Below, piece after piece: positions 35,688 through 46,000 of a DNA stretch of 64,000 nucleotides. The notes under the pieces were generated by a model, which was not told where the DNA came from, ran no database searches, and saw only the letters and a program-made list of their open reading frames with translations. A program made the translations under genes and the position numbers. Position 1 is the stretch's first letter. The number at the start of each line of letters is the position of its first letter. This DNA is from DATJGR01 sp041739525. Lineage in GTDB: Bacteria > Pseudomonadota > Gammaproteobacteria > Pseudomonadales > Azotimanducaceae. The DNA is taken from positions 51,228 through 115,227 of the forward strand of contig JBGSNQ010000169.1 in assembly GCA_041739525.1 (NCBI GenBank), written 5' to 3'.

Positions 35688-38456
35688 TCAGAACGTGCGT
35701 TCCCAGCGAAGGCCGTAGGTCACTTCCGATAGCGTCAGATCCTCGTAGCCGCTGGTGCTGCGGTAGCTGACAAAGCCCGCCATCCCGTTGACGAACTGCG
35801 CCGAAGCACCCGCCGACCAGACGAAATAGTCAGCATCCAGACGGTCTGTCTGCAGCACGATATCGGGCGTCGGATCGCTCGGGTCGACGGCGAACGGATC
35901 CGCCGCCACGCGTACGTTGACGAGTTCGCGGCCGTCTTCGAATTCGTGCACGACATCGGCCCTCATGTGTGGGATCAACACACCCCAGCCGAGCGCGAAC
36001 ACATAGGACGCGTGTACCCCGCCGTTGAGCGTGAACGACTTGGCCTGTTGGTCGGACACCACCATGTCGAGCCCGCCGGCACCGCGCTCGACGAACTCGT
36101 CGACGCTGACGTCGGTGTAGTAGCTGCCCACGTGCGGGCCGAATGTCCACGCGCCATAGCCGAAGTCGTATCCGGTGGCGATGCCACCGGACACTTCGCG
36201 GCCATCGGAATCGCTCGTTGCCTGGCGATCGACCGTGCCGCCGATGTCGCTATAGACGATATGGCGCTTCGAATCGTATGTGTTGTCACCGTAGTTGAGC
36301 GACGCATCGACATAGAACCTGTCGGAACTGAAGTACGTCGTGAACACCGACGCATTCCACGATTCGATGTCGAGGCTGCCGCCGGACGAGTCGAAGTTCG
36401 TGTCGATCTTGTTGTAGCCGATCGCGGCGCCTACTACGAAGTCGTCGCGCACGCGATAGTCGATGCCGGTCGTCACTTCGAAGGTGTCGAAATCGAAGCC
36501 GGCCTCCGCTTCGGTTCGGTCCTTTTCGCCGAAGTCGATGCGGCCGTTCACGAACACACCCCAACGACCGAAGTCGTCTGCGCTTGCGGCACCGCCCGTC
36601 AACGCGTCGACCAGCGATTGCACCGCAACACCCGGAACGGCGGTACCCCCGATGTTGAGATCGAGTCCTGCGAGGTCGATACCGGTTGCGCCGGAACGCA
36701 GCGCGTTGATTCGCTGTTCGAGGTTGCCATGCTGCTGCCCCGACAATTGAAGCGTCGTCATTGCCGCGCTGAGAATCTCCTCCGGTTTGATTGCATCGAG
36801 CGCCGCAATTGCCTGCGCGTCGCTCGTCGCCGGATCGCGCAGACTCGCGCAGACGCCGACCAGATCGGCCTGACCTGCGGTCGCAGCACCCGTTGCAGCG
36901 ATGCGCGGACAGAAATCGTCGAACCACGACGCGAACGCACGCTGATTCGGCGTCAACGATTGGATGTCGCTCAAGTTGCGCGCGGCCGGTGCCGCGACCT
37001 GCAGCGTGATCTGCTTCGCGACGCTGTTCCCGCCTGCGTCCGTCACCGTCACCGTATCGACAATGTTCGTGCCGGCCGGTGTGCTGGCCGGCACCACGTA
37101 GTCGTAGGTCGCGTTACCGGGTGCGTTCAACGTATTGGGCGTCAGCGTGCCGAGTTGTGCGGTGAGCGTCAGCGGCGGCGTTCCGGTCACTGCGAACGTC
37201 GACGAGACGTTCGCGCCGGCGCTTGCCGCGATCGTGACGTCGCCGCCGGCATCCAGTTGCGCCTCGTCATCGGCGATCGTGACGGTCGCATCGGCTCCGG
37301 TCACGGCGCCGCCGGTCGCATTGCGCAACGTCAGCGTGAGTATTTCGTTGGGGTCGAATGTTTGATCGTCGAGGATCGGCACCACGAACGTCCGCGGGCT
37401 CGAATCGCCGGCGGCCCACGTCAGCGTTCCGCCTACCGCCGCGAAATCGGTGCCCGCCGTTGCGGTACCGGCAACCGTTGCATAGTCCACCGTGACGGCA
37501 CCGAGCGTGCCGCCGACCCGATCGACGGTTACGGTCAATGCACCGCCCGCCTCCGGCGCGGAAACGTTGCCGTTCGCGAATTGCAGCGTGCCGCCGTTGT
37601 CGTCGTCGACGACCGTCACGGTAACTGTGGTTACAGGCAGTGCGACGGAGAGGTTACGGCTGTCGTCGAGCAACAACGTCGGATTCGACAACCGGATCGA
37701 AAATGTCTCTGTCGCTTCCGATACGGCATCGTTCGTGATGGGAACCGACACGATCTGGCTCGATTGTGTCTGGTCGAATGTGAGGGTGTTGGAGAGTGCT
37801 GTGAAGTCGTTGTTGCTGTTCGCACTGCCGTCCAGCGTCGTGACATCCACCGAAGCGACGAACGGCGACTGCAGCGACGCCGTACCGTTCAACGTCACCT
37901 GTACGTCGGCGGTGCCCGCGTTTTCGTTGATCGAAAGTACGCTCGCGCCGAAAGTGAAGCTCGCGTTGCCCGGATCGTCGTCCGTAATGCCCGCGGAGTT
38001 GGCTTGCACCACCGACACGGGTAACGGGCAACCGCTGACGTCGGTCGTCGCCACCACCGTATCGAACAACTCGTCGGGTTCCGCGACGGCGTCGTCGACG
38101 AGCCCGAGCGTGATCTGCTGCTGCACCGGATTCTGTGCAGGCGTGATCTGCAGCGTGAACGGTGTGGTCGTCGCCTGATAGTCGCTTCCGGCGAGCGCCG
38201 AGTTGTCCTGTGTCGTGAGCGTGCCCGAGACCTGACACGTCGTCGGGTTGTCGAAACTGTCGAACTCGAGTTGCACGGTAACCGCAACGCTTCCACCGCC
38301 TTCGACCGCAGGGGCGGGCGAGATGCCTCGCAGCGTGACCGCCATCGCTTCGGTCGCCATGCCGAGCGACAGCACGAAAGCGACTATCGTTTGCGGAAGA
38401 CACGCCAGCACGCTACGCGCGGCGGCAATCGAGACGTCCGGTTGAAGTCGTGACAA
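35688..38456 (-). CDS. Calx-beta repeat autotransporter
   Basis: This 922-residue protein has an N-terminal signal region (VAFVLSLGMATEAMA). Three Calx-beta-type repeats follow, at about 40-150, 155-270 and 275-390 (acidic turns such as DDAVAEPDELFD, NDAVSEATETFS, DDQTFDPNEILT). Next come an Ig-like stretch, a helical linker (about 500-610), and a C-terminal autotransporter beta-barrel (about 645-922) ending TYGLRWERTF with the terminal Phe needed for BAM insertion. Calx-beta repeats usually bind Ca. The passenger is probably displayed on the cell surface. It lies 21 bases downstream of the caspase gene and may be its operon partner. Confidence 0.88.
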   Translation of the reverse strand: MSRLQPDVSIAAARSVLACLPQTIVAFVLSLGMATEAMAVTLRGISPAPAVEGGGSVAVTVQLEFDSFDNPTTCQVSGTLTTQDNSALAGSDYQATTTPFTLQITPAQNPVQQQITLGLVDDAVAEPDELFDTVVATTDVSGCPLPVSVVQANSAGITDDDPGNASFTFGASVLSINENAGTADVQVTLNGTASLQSPFVASVDVTTLDGSANSNNDFTALSNTLTFDQTQSSQIVSVPITNDAVSEATETFSIRLSNPTLLLDDSRNLSVALPVTTVTVTVVDDDNGGTLQFANGNVSAPEAGGALTVTVDRVGGTLGAVTVDYATVAGTATAGTDFAAVGGTLTWAAGDSSPRTFVVPILDDQTFDPNEILTLTLRNATGGAVTGADATVTIADDEAQLDAGGDVTIAASAGANVSSTFAVTGTPPLTLTAQLGTLTPNTLNAPGNATYDYVVPASTPAGTNIVDTVTVTDAGGNSVAKQITLQVAAPAARNLSDIQSLTPNQRAFASWFDDFCPRIAATGAATAGQADLVGVCASLRDPATSDAQAIAALDAIKPEEILSAAMTTLQLSGQQHGNLEQRINALRSGATGIDLAGLDLNIGGTAVPGVAVQSLVDALTGGAASADDFGRWGVFVNGRIDFGEKDRTEAEAGFDFDTFEVTTGIDYRVRDDFVVGAAIGYNKIDTNFDSSGGSLDIESWNASVFTTYFSSDRFYVDASLNYGDNTYDSKRHIVYSDIGGTVDRQATSDSDGREVSGGIATGYDFGYGAWTFGPHVGSYYTDVSVDEFVERGAGGLDMVVSDQQAKSFTLNGGVHASYVFALGWGVLIPHMRADVVHEFEDGRELVNVRVAADPFAVDPSDPTPDIVLQTDRLDADYFVWSAGASAQFVNGMAGFVSYRSTSGYEDLTLSEVTYGLRWERTF

Positions 38457-38477
38457 CGCCAGCTCCTGACAAGTTCG

Positions 38478-40109
38478 TTAGTGCGCAAGCGCCTTCGGAA
38501 CGAAGAAGAAATCGCCGACCTCGTGACCGGCCGCCTTGATGGTCTTGAACTCGGGGCGCTGCTCGAACGAATTCGCCGCTGCGGCGGCTTGCACACGATC
38601 GCGCACTGCGAGATACAGCTGGGGTGCGGCGAGGATCGAATCGTTGTTCGCGAGCGCATCGAGCAACGCGCGTGCGAACACGGAGTGTTTGCCGCCGCCA
38701 CCGTCAAGCACCGGCTGATCGCCGCCCGAGGTCAGCAACAGGCGCGACCGCTTCGACAGTTTGAAGCGCACGAAGTCGGGGTCGGAGTACTTGTCCGGCT
38801 TGTCGCCTATCATCAGGAATCCGGGTTCGGACGAGAGCAAACCCGCGTAGCACGAATCGGCAATGACGAGCACCCGCTTCGCCTTGAGCCGCGACAGGTG
38901 ACCGGTCACGAACTCGTTGGGCACCCAGAACGTATCTCGCGGCGGCGCCTCTGCATTGGAGGGCAGCCAGTAACCGACTTCGTTGCGGCCGGTCGTCGAT
39001 AGACGGCTTCCGTGCCCGGCGTAGAACAGCAACACGTTGTCGTTTTCGCCAACGAGATCGTTGAGGTCGTTGACTGCCTTCATGACCGTCGAGTTGTCGC
39101 CGTCCGTCACCGTCGAGACGACGAAGCCGTACTTGTCTTCCAGGATCTCCTTCGCGCGCGCGACGTCGGAGCGCGGCGTCTCGAGGCTCTGAAGCTGCTG
39201 GTAGGACTGATTGCCTATCAGCAACGCGTAGTAGCGGCCGAACTCCAGTCCCTTCGAGGCCGTTGCGAGGGCCGCTCCAGGCGCCACCACCTTCGGCGGC
39301 GTCGTTGCGACAGGCTCGCGCGTCTTCGGCAACGCGTCGAGCTTCGCGGATTCCTGCGTGCGCTGCGTGGTCAGTTGCGCGATCAACGACTTCAGAGTCG
39401 CCGTTTCGCGTTGCGCGTCGGCCGACGTGTTCTTGCTCGCAGCAAGCCTGTCTTCGATTTCCTTCAGTTGCCGCGACAGCAACTCGATTTGTGCGTTCTT
39501 TTCCTCGAGCCCCTTCGCAAGCTCGTCTCGCAGCGCCGCTTGTTCTCGGTTCGCCGCGGACTCGAAGATCAGGTTATCCTCAGTAAGTCCCCACGCTTGC
39601 CGATACCAATTCAAGGCCTCGAGTTGATCCTTCGGTACGCCCAAACCTTGTTCGTACAACGTGCCGATCGCGAATTGAGCGCGCGAGTTGCCCTGCGCTG
39701 CCGCCTTGCGATACCAGATCAGCGCCGCTTCGTAGTTCGGTTCCCCACCGAGGCCACGTTCGAAGATCTCACCGACGTTGGCTTGCGCTTCGGCATCGCC
39801 CGTTTCCGCCGACGCCATCCAGACCTTGAGCGCCGACTTGTAGTCGGCGCGGTCGTAGGCGACGTATTCGCCACCACGAAGCCGACAATCGGCGGCGGTG
39901 GTATGGATCGGGCGCCGCGGTGTCAGGTAGGTTCGATTGCCCAGTTGCCGCACCTGACCAGGCAACGCGCAATCGACGACGTAGAGATCCGCTATCGCAA
40001 CCTGTCCCTCGCGAGCGCGGTCGTTCGAACTCGCCTGGGAGTCCGGCGCAGCGGTCGCATGAACGGACGCGAGCAACAGCAGTGAAACGGGAATCGAACG
40101 GCGACGCAC
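38478..40109 (-). CDS. Exported caspase-like (C14) protein with Sel1-like repeats
   Basis: The 543-residue product has a signal peptide (SIPVSLLLLASVHATAA), two Sel1-like TPR repeats (about 86-172; GDAEAQANVGEIFERGLGG, NSRAQFAIGTLYEQGLGV) and a coiled coil (185-255). The caspase/p20-like domain (about 290-540) carries the catalytic pair: His366 in LFYAGHGS and Cys420 in VIADSCYAG. The start is GTG 40109, supported by AGGAG 7 bases upstream. The signal peptide puts the protease domain in the periplasm or envelope, unlike cytoplasmic metacaspases. Substrate and trigger are unknown. Confidence 0.9.
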   Translation of the reverse strand: MRRRSIPVSLLLLASVHATAAPDSQASSNDRAREGQVAIADLYVVDCALPGQVRQLGNRTYLTPRRPIHTTAADCRLRGGEYVAYDRADYKSALKVWMASAETGDAEAQANVGEIFERGLGGEPNYEAALIWYRKAAAQGNSRAQFAIGTLYEQGLGVPKDQLEALNWYRQAWGLTEDNLIFESAANREQAALRDELAKGLEEKNAQIELLSRQLKEIEDRLAASKNTSADAQRETATLKSLIAQLTTQRTQESAKLDALPKTREPVATTPPKVVAPGAALATASKGLEFGRYYALLIGNQSYQQLQSLETPRSDVARAKEILEDKYGFVVSTVTDGDNSTVMKAVNDLNDLVGENDNVLLFYAGHGSRLSTTGRNEVGYWLPSNAEAPPRDTFWVPNEFVTGHLSRLKAKRVLVIADSCYAGLLSSEPGFLMIGDKPDKYSDPDFVRFKLSKRSRLLLTSGGDQPVLDGGGGKHSVFARALLDALANNDSILAAPQLYLAVRDRVQAAAAANSFEQRPEFKTIKAAGHEVGDFFFVPKALAH

Positions 40110-40178
40110 CGGGCTTCTCCTTTTGCCACTGGTATCCGGCCGGATGGGGGCGTCGACTATCCGGGAACCGACGCGTTC

Positions 40179-41129
40179 GTGTTCGTCGACGACGCGAACG
40201 CAAACCGTTATCCGCCGATAGGCGGCACCGATGCCGCCACGGTCGGGTCAGCCTCGTTGACCGCGGCCGAAGTCAGGTCGCTGCTCACGAGTGCGCTCAA
40301 TGTGGCGGCGCGCGCCCGCGCGCAGATCCGCCGGCCACTCGACAGCGCCGCGCGTGTGACGGTCTCGGTGGTCGATACCAATGGCGCGATCCTCGGCATG
40401 GCCCGATCGCGCGACGCGCCGATATTCGGCGCCGATGTCTCGCTGCAAAAGGCACGCACAGCGGTGCTGTTCTCGTCTGCCTCCGCTGCAACGTTTCTCG
40501 ACGGCCTGCCGAACGCAACCTATCTTTTGGGGCAGACGATCGTCATCGGCGACTACGTCACCGCGGCGCAGACCTTCCTCGCCGATCCGAGCGCACTCCA
40601 GAACGGCACGGTTGCCTACACCGCTCGTGCGATCGGCAATCTTTCACGGCCGTTCTTCCCAGACGGGCTGCAAGGCAGACCGGAGGGTCCCTTCAGCAAA
40701 CCACCCGGCGAGTGGAGCCCGTTCTCCACAGGGTTGCAGTACGACCTCGTCAACAACGCGGTGCTGACCCACGTGCTGTTCGTGCTTGGTGCGTCCAGTT
40801 CCGACGTTGGCCAGAACTGCACCGGCGCAGGCACCGACCCACGCATCGCAAACGGCATTCAGATCTTTCCGGGCAGCGTGCCGATTTACCGCGGCACCAC
40901 TCTTATAGGCGGAATCGGCGTATCCGGCGACGGCGTAGACCAGGACGACATGACCTCGTTCCTCGGTTTACACGAAGCGAGTATCGCGCTCGGCGGCTCG
41001 GTCATGAACGCGCCGCTGATCGAACGTAGCGACACGCTGACACCGAAAGGCGTGCGTCTGCGGTATGTGCAATGTCCGCAAGCGCCGTTCGTGAACAGCT
41101 CGGGCGACAACGCCTGCGGAGGCAAGTGA
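40179..41129 (+). CDS. GlcG/HbpS-type haem-binding domain protein, 5' end apparently missing
   Basis: The frame encodes a GlcG/HbpS-like domain (LTSALNVAARARAQIRRP, VTVSVVDTNGAILGMAR, SLQKARTAVLFSS, GTTLIGGIGVSGDGVDQDD), a fold that binds haem or small ligands. The first usable start is GTG 40179. In-frame codons before it still read like the same protein (GGVDYPGTDAFVFVDD), and the frame is open back to 40086, inside the start of the divergent caspase gene. No start codon or signal peptide is left, so the gene looks shortened at its 5' end. The beta-barrel gene begins 1 base after its stop. Confidence 0.7.
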   Translation: MFVDDANANRYPPIGGTDAATVGSASLTAAEVRSLLTSALNVAARARAQIRRPLDSAARVTVSVVDTNGAILGMARSRDAPIFGADVSLQKARTAVLFSSASAATFLDGLPNATYLLGQTIVIGDYVTAAQTFLADPSALQNGTVAYTARAIGNLSRPFFPDGLQGRPEGPFSKPPGEWSPFSTGLQYDLVNNAVLTHVLFVLGASSSDVGQNCTGAGTDPRIANGIQIFPGSVPIYRGTTLIGGIGVSGDGVDQDDMTSFLGLHEASIALGGSVMNAPLIERSDTLTPKGVRLRYVQCPQAPFVNSSGDNACGGK

Positions 41130-41130
41130 C

Positions 41131-43011
41131 GTGGTGACGTCGACGCGCACCGGAAGCTTGTCGCTCTCCCTGCTCGTCGCGTGCGAGGCATTGGTGTTGT
41201 TCTACGTGCTGTTCGACGTGCAGGTCGCCTATGCCGAGACCTGCTATCAGGATGCAGGGGGCCGCATCGTTACACGACGTAGGCCCGGCTACACCGAAAT
41301 CGAGTGCCCTGGGCCGGAAAGTACGACAACCGCACCGTCGGACCAGCCCGCCGCCCCCGAGTATCAACGTCAGGGCCGCGTGCGTGCGCCCGAACCTGCA
41401 CGCGACACGAATCCGGTGTCGCCTATCCCGCGACCGACGATGGACGACTACGTTTCGTCCGTACCGATTCCGGATCGCTGGCGGATCGTCGATGCACTCG
41501 GCTACAACGACCGCTGGTTCGATCCGTACAACCGCAACATCCTGAAGGCGGACAAACCGGTCCACGGCGATTGGTTCTTCAATCTGGGCGTCATCTCGGA
41601 CACCGTCGTCGAGGTGCGGGACGTGCCGACGCCGGTCGGCATCAGCTCCACGCATTCGCCGGGCGAGATCGACACCTTCGGCGGCTCCGATCAGATCGCC
41701 GCAATTCAGAACGTCGCAGTCGCATTCGTGTACTACGAAGGCGACACGGTCTTCAAACCGCCGGAGTACGAATTCCGATTCACTCCGGTATTCAACGCGA
41801 ACTACACGCGGCTCGATGAAATCCTCGGCGTAGACGTCGATCCACGAGAAGGACGCACGCGAACCGACAACTTTGTCGGCATTCAGGAAGCCTTCGTCGA
41901 CAAGCACCTGCGCAATGTGTCCGACCGATACGACTTCGACAGCATTCGCGTCGGCATTCAGCCGTTCTCGACGGACTTTCGCGGCTTCCTGTTCCAGGAC
42001 AATCAACTCGGCGTGCGGCTGTTCGGCAACCGGCAGAACAACATCTATCAGTACAACCTCGCGTGGTTCCGCCGCATCGAGAAAGACACCAACAGCGGCC
42101 TCAACGACATCGGCAAGTCGTTGCGCGACGACGACATCTTCGTTGCGAACCTCTACTGGCAGGATCTGCCGTCGTTGGGGTTCACGTCGCAGGTTCTCGT
42201 GGCCTACAACCGGAACCGCGAAGACGACGGCAACACCTACGACCAGAACGGCTTCATCGTTCGCCCGGCATCGATCGGCGCCGAGCGCCCCCGCAGCTAC
42301 GACGTCGGCTACGTCGGCTACAACGGCGACGGTCACTTCGGGCGGGTGAATCTGACCACGTCCGTGTACTACGCGTTCGGCGAGGAGGATGGTTCGGTGT
42401 TCGTCACCGAAGACTCCGACATCAGCGCGTTGTTCGCGGCAGCCGAATTGTCGATGGACTTCGACTGGATCCGCCCGCGGCTTTCGTTCCTTTATGGAAG
42501 CGGTGACGACGATCCGTTCGACGACGAATCGAACGGCTTCGATGCGATCTTCGAGAATCCTCAATTCGCCGGCGCCGACACGAGCTACTGGATCCGGCAG
42601 GCCGTACCGCTCATCGGCGGCGGACGTGTTGCGTTGTCGGGTCGTAACGCCGTACTCCCGAGCCTGCGGTCGTCGAAAGACGAGGGCCAGTCGAATTTCG
42701 TAAATCCGGGTCTCTGGCTCGTTGGCATCGGCGCCGACCTCGACGTGCTGCCACAGCTGCGTCTGTCGATGAACTGGAATTCGCTGTGGTTCGACAACAC
42801 GGCGGTGCTCGAGGTCGCGCGCAATCAGGGATCGATCGACAAAGCGATCGGGCAGGATGTTTCGTTGTCGCTCACCTATCGGCCGTTCATGACGCAGAAC
42901 ATCGTCGTGCGGACGTCGTACGCAGAACTCTTCGGCGGCGACGGCTTCAAGGCGCTCTATCGCGACGACAACGCCGGGTACTTCATGTTCAACCTGATTC
43001 TGACGTTCTGA
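41131..43011 (+). CDS. Outer-membrane beta-barrel protein with DUF4124-like N-terminus
   Basis: The 626-residue product has a long signal region (SLLVACEALVLFYVLFDVQVAYA). A short DUF4124-like segment follows (TCYQDAGGRIVTRRRPGYTE), then a Pro-rich linker and a barrel of about 500 residues with alternating amphipathic strands, ending FMFNLILTF with a C-terminal Phe. I cannot assign it to a named porin family. Because it directly precedes two multihaem cytochromes (next start 11 bases away), it may be the sheath of a barrel-cytochrome conduit, but sequence similarity to MtrB/PioB is not evident. The start is GTG 41131. Confidence 0.75.
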   Translation: MVTSTRTGSLSLSLLVACEALVLFYVLFDVQVAYAETCYQDAGGRIVTRRRPGYTEIECPGPESTTTAPSDQPAAPEYQRQGRVRAPEPARDTNPVSPIPRPTMDDYVSSVPIPDRWRIVDALGYNDRWFDPYNRNILKADKPVHGDWFFNLGVISDTVVEVRDVPTPVGISSTHSPGEIDTFGGSDQIAAIQNVAVAFVYYEGDTVFKPPEYEFRFTPVFNANYTRLDEILGVDVDPREGRTRTDNFVGIQEAFVDKHLRNVSDRYDFDSIRVGIQPFSTDFRGFLFQDNQLGVRLFGNRQNNIYQYNLAWFRRIEKDTNSGLNDIGKSLRDDDIFVANLYWQDLPSLGFTSQVLVAYNRNREDDGNTYDQNGFIVRPASIGAERPRSYDVGYVGYNGDGHFGRVNLTTSVYYAFGEEDGSVFVTEDSDISALFAAAELSMDFDWIRPRLSFLYGSGDDDPFDDESNGFDAIFENPQFAGADTSYWIRQAVPLIGGGRVALSGRNAVLPSLRSSKDEGQSNFVNPGLWLVGIGADLDVLPQLRLSMNWNSLWFDNTAVLEVARNQGSIDKAIGQDVSLSLTYRPFMTQNIVVRTSYAELFGGDGFKALYRDDNAGYFMFNLILTF

Positions 43012-43021
43012 AGGCACGCCG

Positions 43022-46000
43022 ATGAGCGGATCGCAACACGTGAGGAACTTCCGGCTACGAGCTCCCCTCACCCTGACCGTCCTGGTCATCGCATCGTTGT
43101 CGACGCTCGCCGCGTTCGCAAGCGAGCAGCACGCGGTTTCGCGCACGTACGCTACCGCCCCGCCATCGCCGCAGAACCAGACGGCAGCAGAGGTCGATGC
43201 AAAAAGTACCGGGTGCATGTCGTGTCACACGAAGACCGATCGATCGTCGATGCACTCCAATCCGGCAGTGAAGCTCGGATGCGCCGATTGTCACGGCGGC
43301 GACGCGAGCGTTTCGGTACCCAACGGTGCAGCAAGGGGGACGGCCACCTACACGAGCACGCTCGAGCGAGCGCACGTATTGCCGCGCTACCCCGAGCGGT
43401 GGCCATCGAGCGCGAATCCGGAACGCACGTATACGCTGCTGAACAAAGAGAGTCCGGAATTCGTCCGCTTCGTGAACCCGTCGGACTATCGCGTCGCGCG
43501 CGAGGCATGTGGTGCATGCCACATGGAGATCATCGAAGCGTCGATCCGCAGCATGCACTCGACCGGCGTGATGCTGTGGGGCGGCGCGGCGTACAACAAC
43601 GGCATCCTTCCGTTCAAACGCTACACGCTCGGCGAATCGTATGACCGCAACGGCGTCGGCACGACGTTGTACGGGCCCAAGATTCCCGAAGCGCAGAAAC
43701 AAGCGGCGGAAGATGCGGGCATCCTGCCCAAGCTCGATCCGCTACCGGCGTGGGAAACGGTGAAGCAAGGCGACGTGTTCCGGGTGTTCGAACGCGGCGG
43801 CCGCAACATCGGCAACCTGTTCCCGGAAACCGGTCTGCCTAATTCGGTCGGGCAACTGCAGCGCATCGAAGAACCCGGCCGACCCGACTTTCGTCAATCG
43901 AATCGCGGATCGGGCACCGGTGCACGAATCGCGGTGCCGGTCATCAACATCACCAAGACCCGGCTGAACGATCCGTTCACGTGGTTCCTCGGCACGAACG
44001 ACCAACCCGGCGACTATCGCAGTTCCGGATGCGCCTCGTGCCACGTCGTCTACGCGAACGATCGCGACCCTCGCCATTCCTCCTTTTACGCGGCCTACGG
44101 TCACTCCGGCAAATCGATCACGGTCGACCCGACAATCGATCACGCCACGCCCGGACACCCGCTCGAGCACGCGTTCACGCGCGCCATTCCGACCAGCCAG
44201 TGCATCGTCTGTCACATGCACCAGCCGAACATGTTCATGAACAGCTTTCTCGGCTACACGATGTGGGACTACGAGTCGGACGCGCCGTCGATGTGGCCGG
44301 AGAAGCAGCAATATCCGAGCGATGCGCGCATGCGGCAGGTGCTCGATCGCAACCCGGAAGGCGCCGCTCCGCGCGGCAAATGGGCCGACGTTGGATTCCT
44401 CGGCGGCGTCGCCGACCTGAATCCGACCTTGCGCGACACGCAGTTCGCCGACTATCACGGCCATGGCTGGAACTTCCGCGCGGTTTTCAAACGCGATCGC
44501 AAAGGCACTTTGCTCGATGCCGTTGGTGCTCCGGTTGCGGACGACGATCCGGCGAAATTCAAAAAGGCGGTACATCTGTCGTCGGTGCACGTCGACGTCG
44601 GCATGCAATGCGTCGATTGTCACTTCTCGCAGGACAGCCACGGCAACGGCCACATCTATGGCGAAGTCGCGCAGGCGGTGGAGATCGGCTGCGTCGACTG
44701 TCATGGCACCGTCGACCGCTACCCGAACCTTTTCACGTCGGGTCCGGCCGCGCTCGGCGGCGGCATGGACCTGACCGTGTTGCGCACGCCCGACGGACGC
44801 AAGCGCTTCGAATGGATCGACGGTGCGCTGTATCAGCGCTCGATGCTCGACCCGAAGCTCGAATGGAACATGAGTCTCATCAAGAACAGCGTCAATCCGG
44901 CGAACGCCAACTACAACGCCAAAGCCGCGCGCGCGAAACTGATGTCGAAGGACCCAACGAGCCAACGCTGGGGCGCCGACGTGAAGAAAGCCGACCTCGC
45001 GCACTCCTACGACGATATGGAGTGCTATTCATGCCATACGTCGTGGACCAACAGTTGCGGCGGATGCCATCTGCCGATCGAGGCGAACTGGAAAACGGAG
45101 CGCAACCATTACGAAGGCGGCGAGACGCGCAACTACGCGACTTACAACCCGCAAGTCGCGCGCGACGACATGTTCCTGCTCGGCCGGCGCGGCGCGTCGA
45201 AGGGCGGCAAGATCGCGCCCGTGCGTTCGTCGTCCGCGCTCGTGCTGTCGTCGACCAACGCCAACCGCGAACGCATCTACATTCAGCAGCCGCCGGTTGC
45301 GGCGAGCGGCTTCAGTTCACAAGCCTTCAATCCGCACTACCCGCACACCGAACGCAAGACGGAGACGAAGACCTGCAGCGACTGTCACTTGTCGGCTGCC
45401 GGCGACAACAACGCCATCATGGCGCAGCTGCTGATGCTCGGAACGAACTTCGTCAACTTCGTCGGGCTCAATGCGTGGGTAGGCGAAGCCGGCGGGATCA
45501 GCGCGGTTCAGGTCACGGAATGGGACGAGCCGCAGGCCGTGATCGGCAGCTATCTGCATCGCTACGCATATCCGGACTGGTACGCCGCGCATCAATCGAA
45601 CAACCGCCAACTGAAAACCGCTCATAGCCATTCGGCCGGCAATGCGAATTGTCTGCAGTTGCGCGGCGAGTACCTCTACGTCGCCGAAGGACGCAGCGGC
45701 ACACGTGCGTACGACGTAGCGAGCATCGCCAACAAGGGTGTGTCCGAACGCATCATCACCGCGCCGTTCAGCCTGCTCGGCCAGGACATTCACGTCTCAT
45801 CGAAAGACGCGACGTGCATTGCGCTGCCAACGAACCAGCCCGTGAATCCGCTGCGCAACGAAGGCGAGCTGATGCGTGTGACGAATCAGGAACAGGCGAT
45901 GCACCCGATCTATCGATACGCGGTGATCACCGACTCCAAGGAAGGTCTGATCCTCACAGACGTGACCACCCTCGCCGACGGCGAACCACGCAACAACCAT

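Noticed and set aside
35946..38024. Very long open frame on the plus strand opposite the autotransporter gene
   Set aside because: It is a by-product of GC-rich codon bias. Its protein is Arg/His-rich with no motifs, while the minus strand encodes clear Calx-beta and barrel domains.
41002..43218. 738-codon open frame antisense to the barrel gene
   Set aside because: It has no recognisable domain, is rich in Arg and Val, and spans the start of the cytochrome gene. The plus-strand gene has a signal peptide and a barrel terminus.
43742..45004. Long antisense frame inside the ten-haem cytochrome gene
   Set aside because: The haem motifs on the other strand are decisive.
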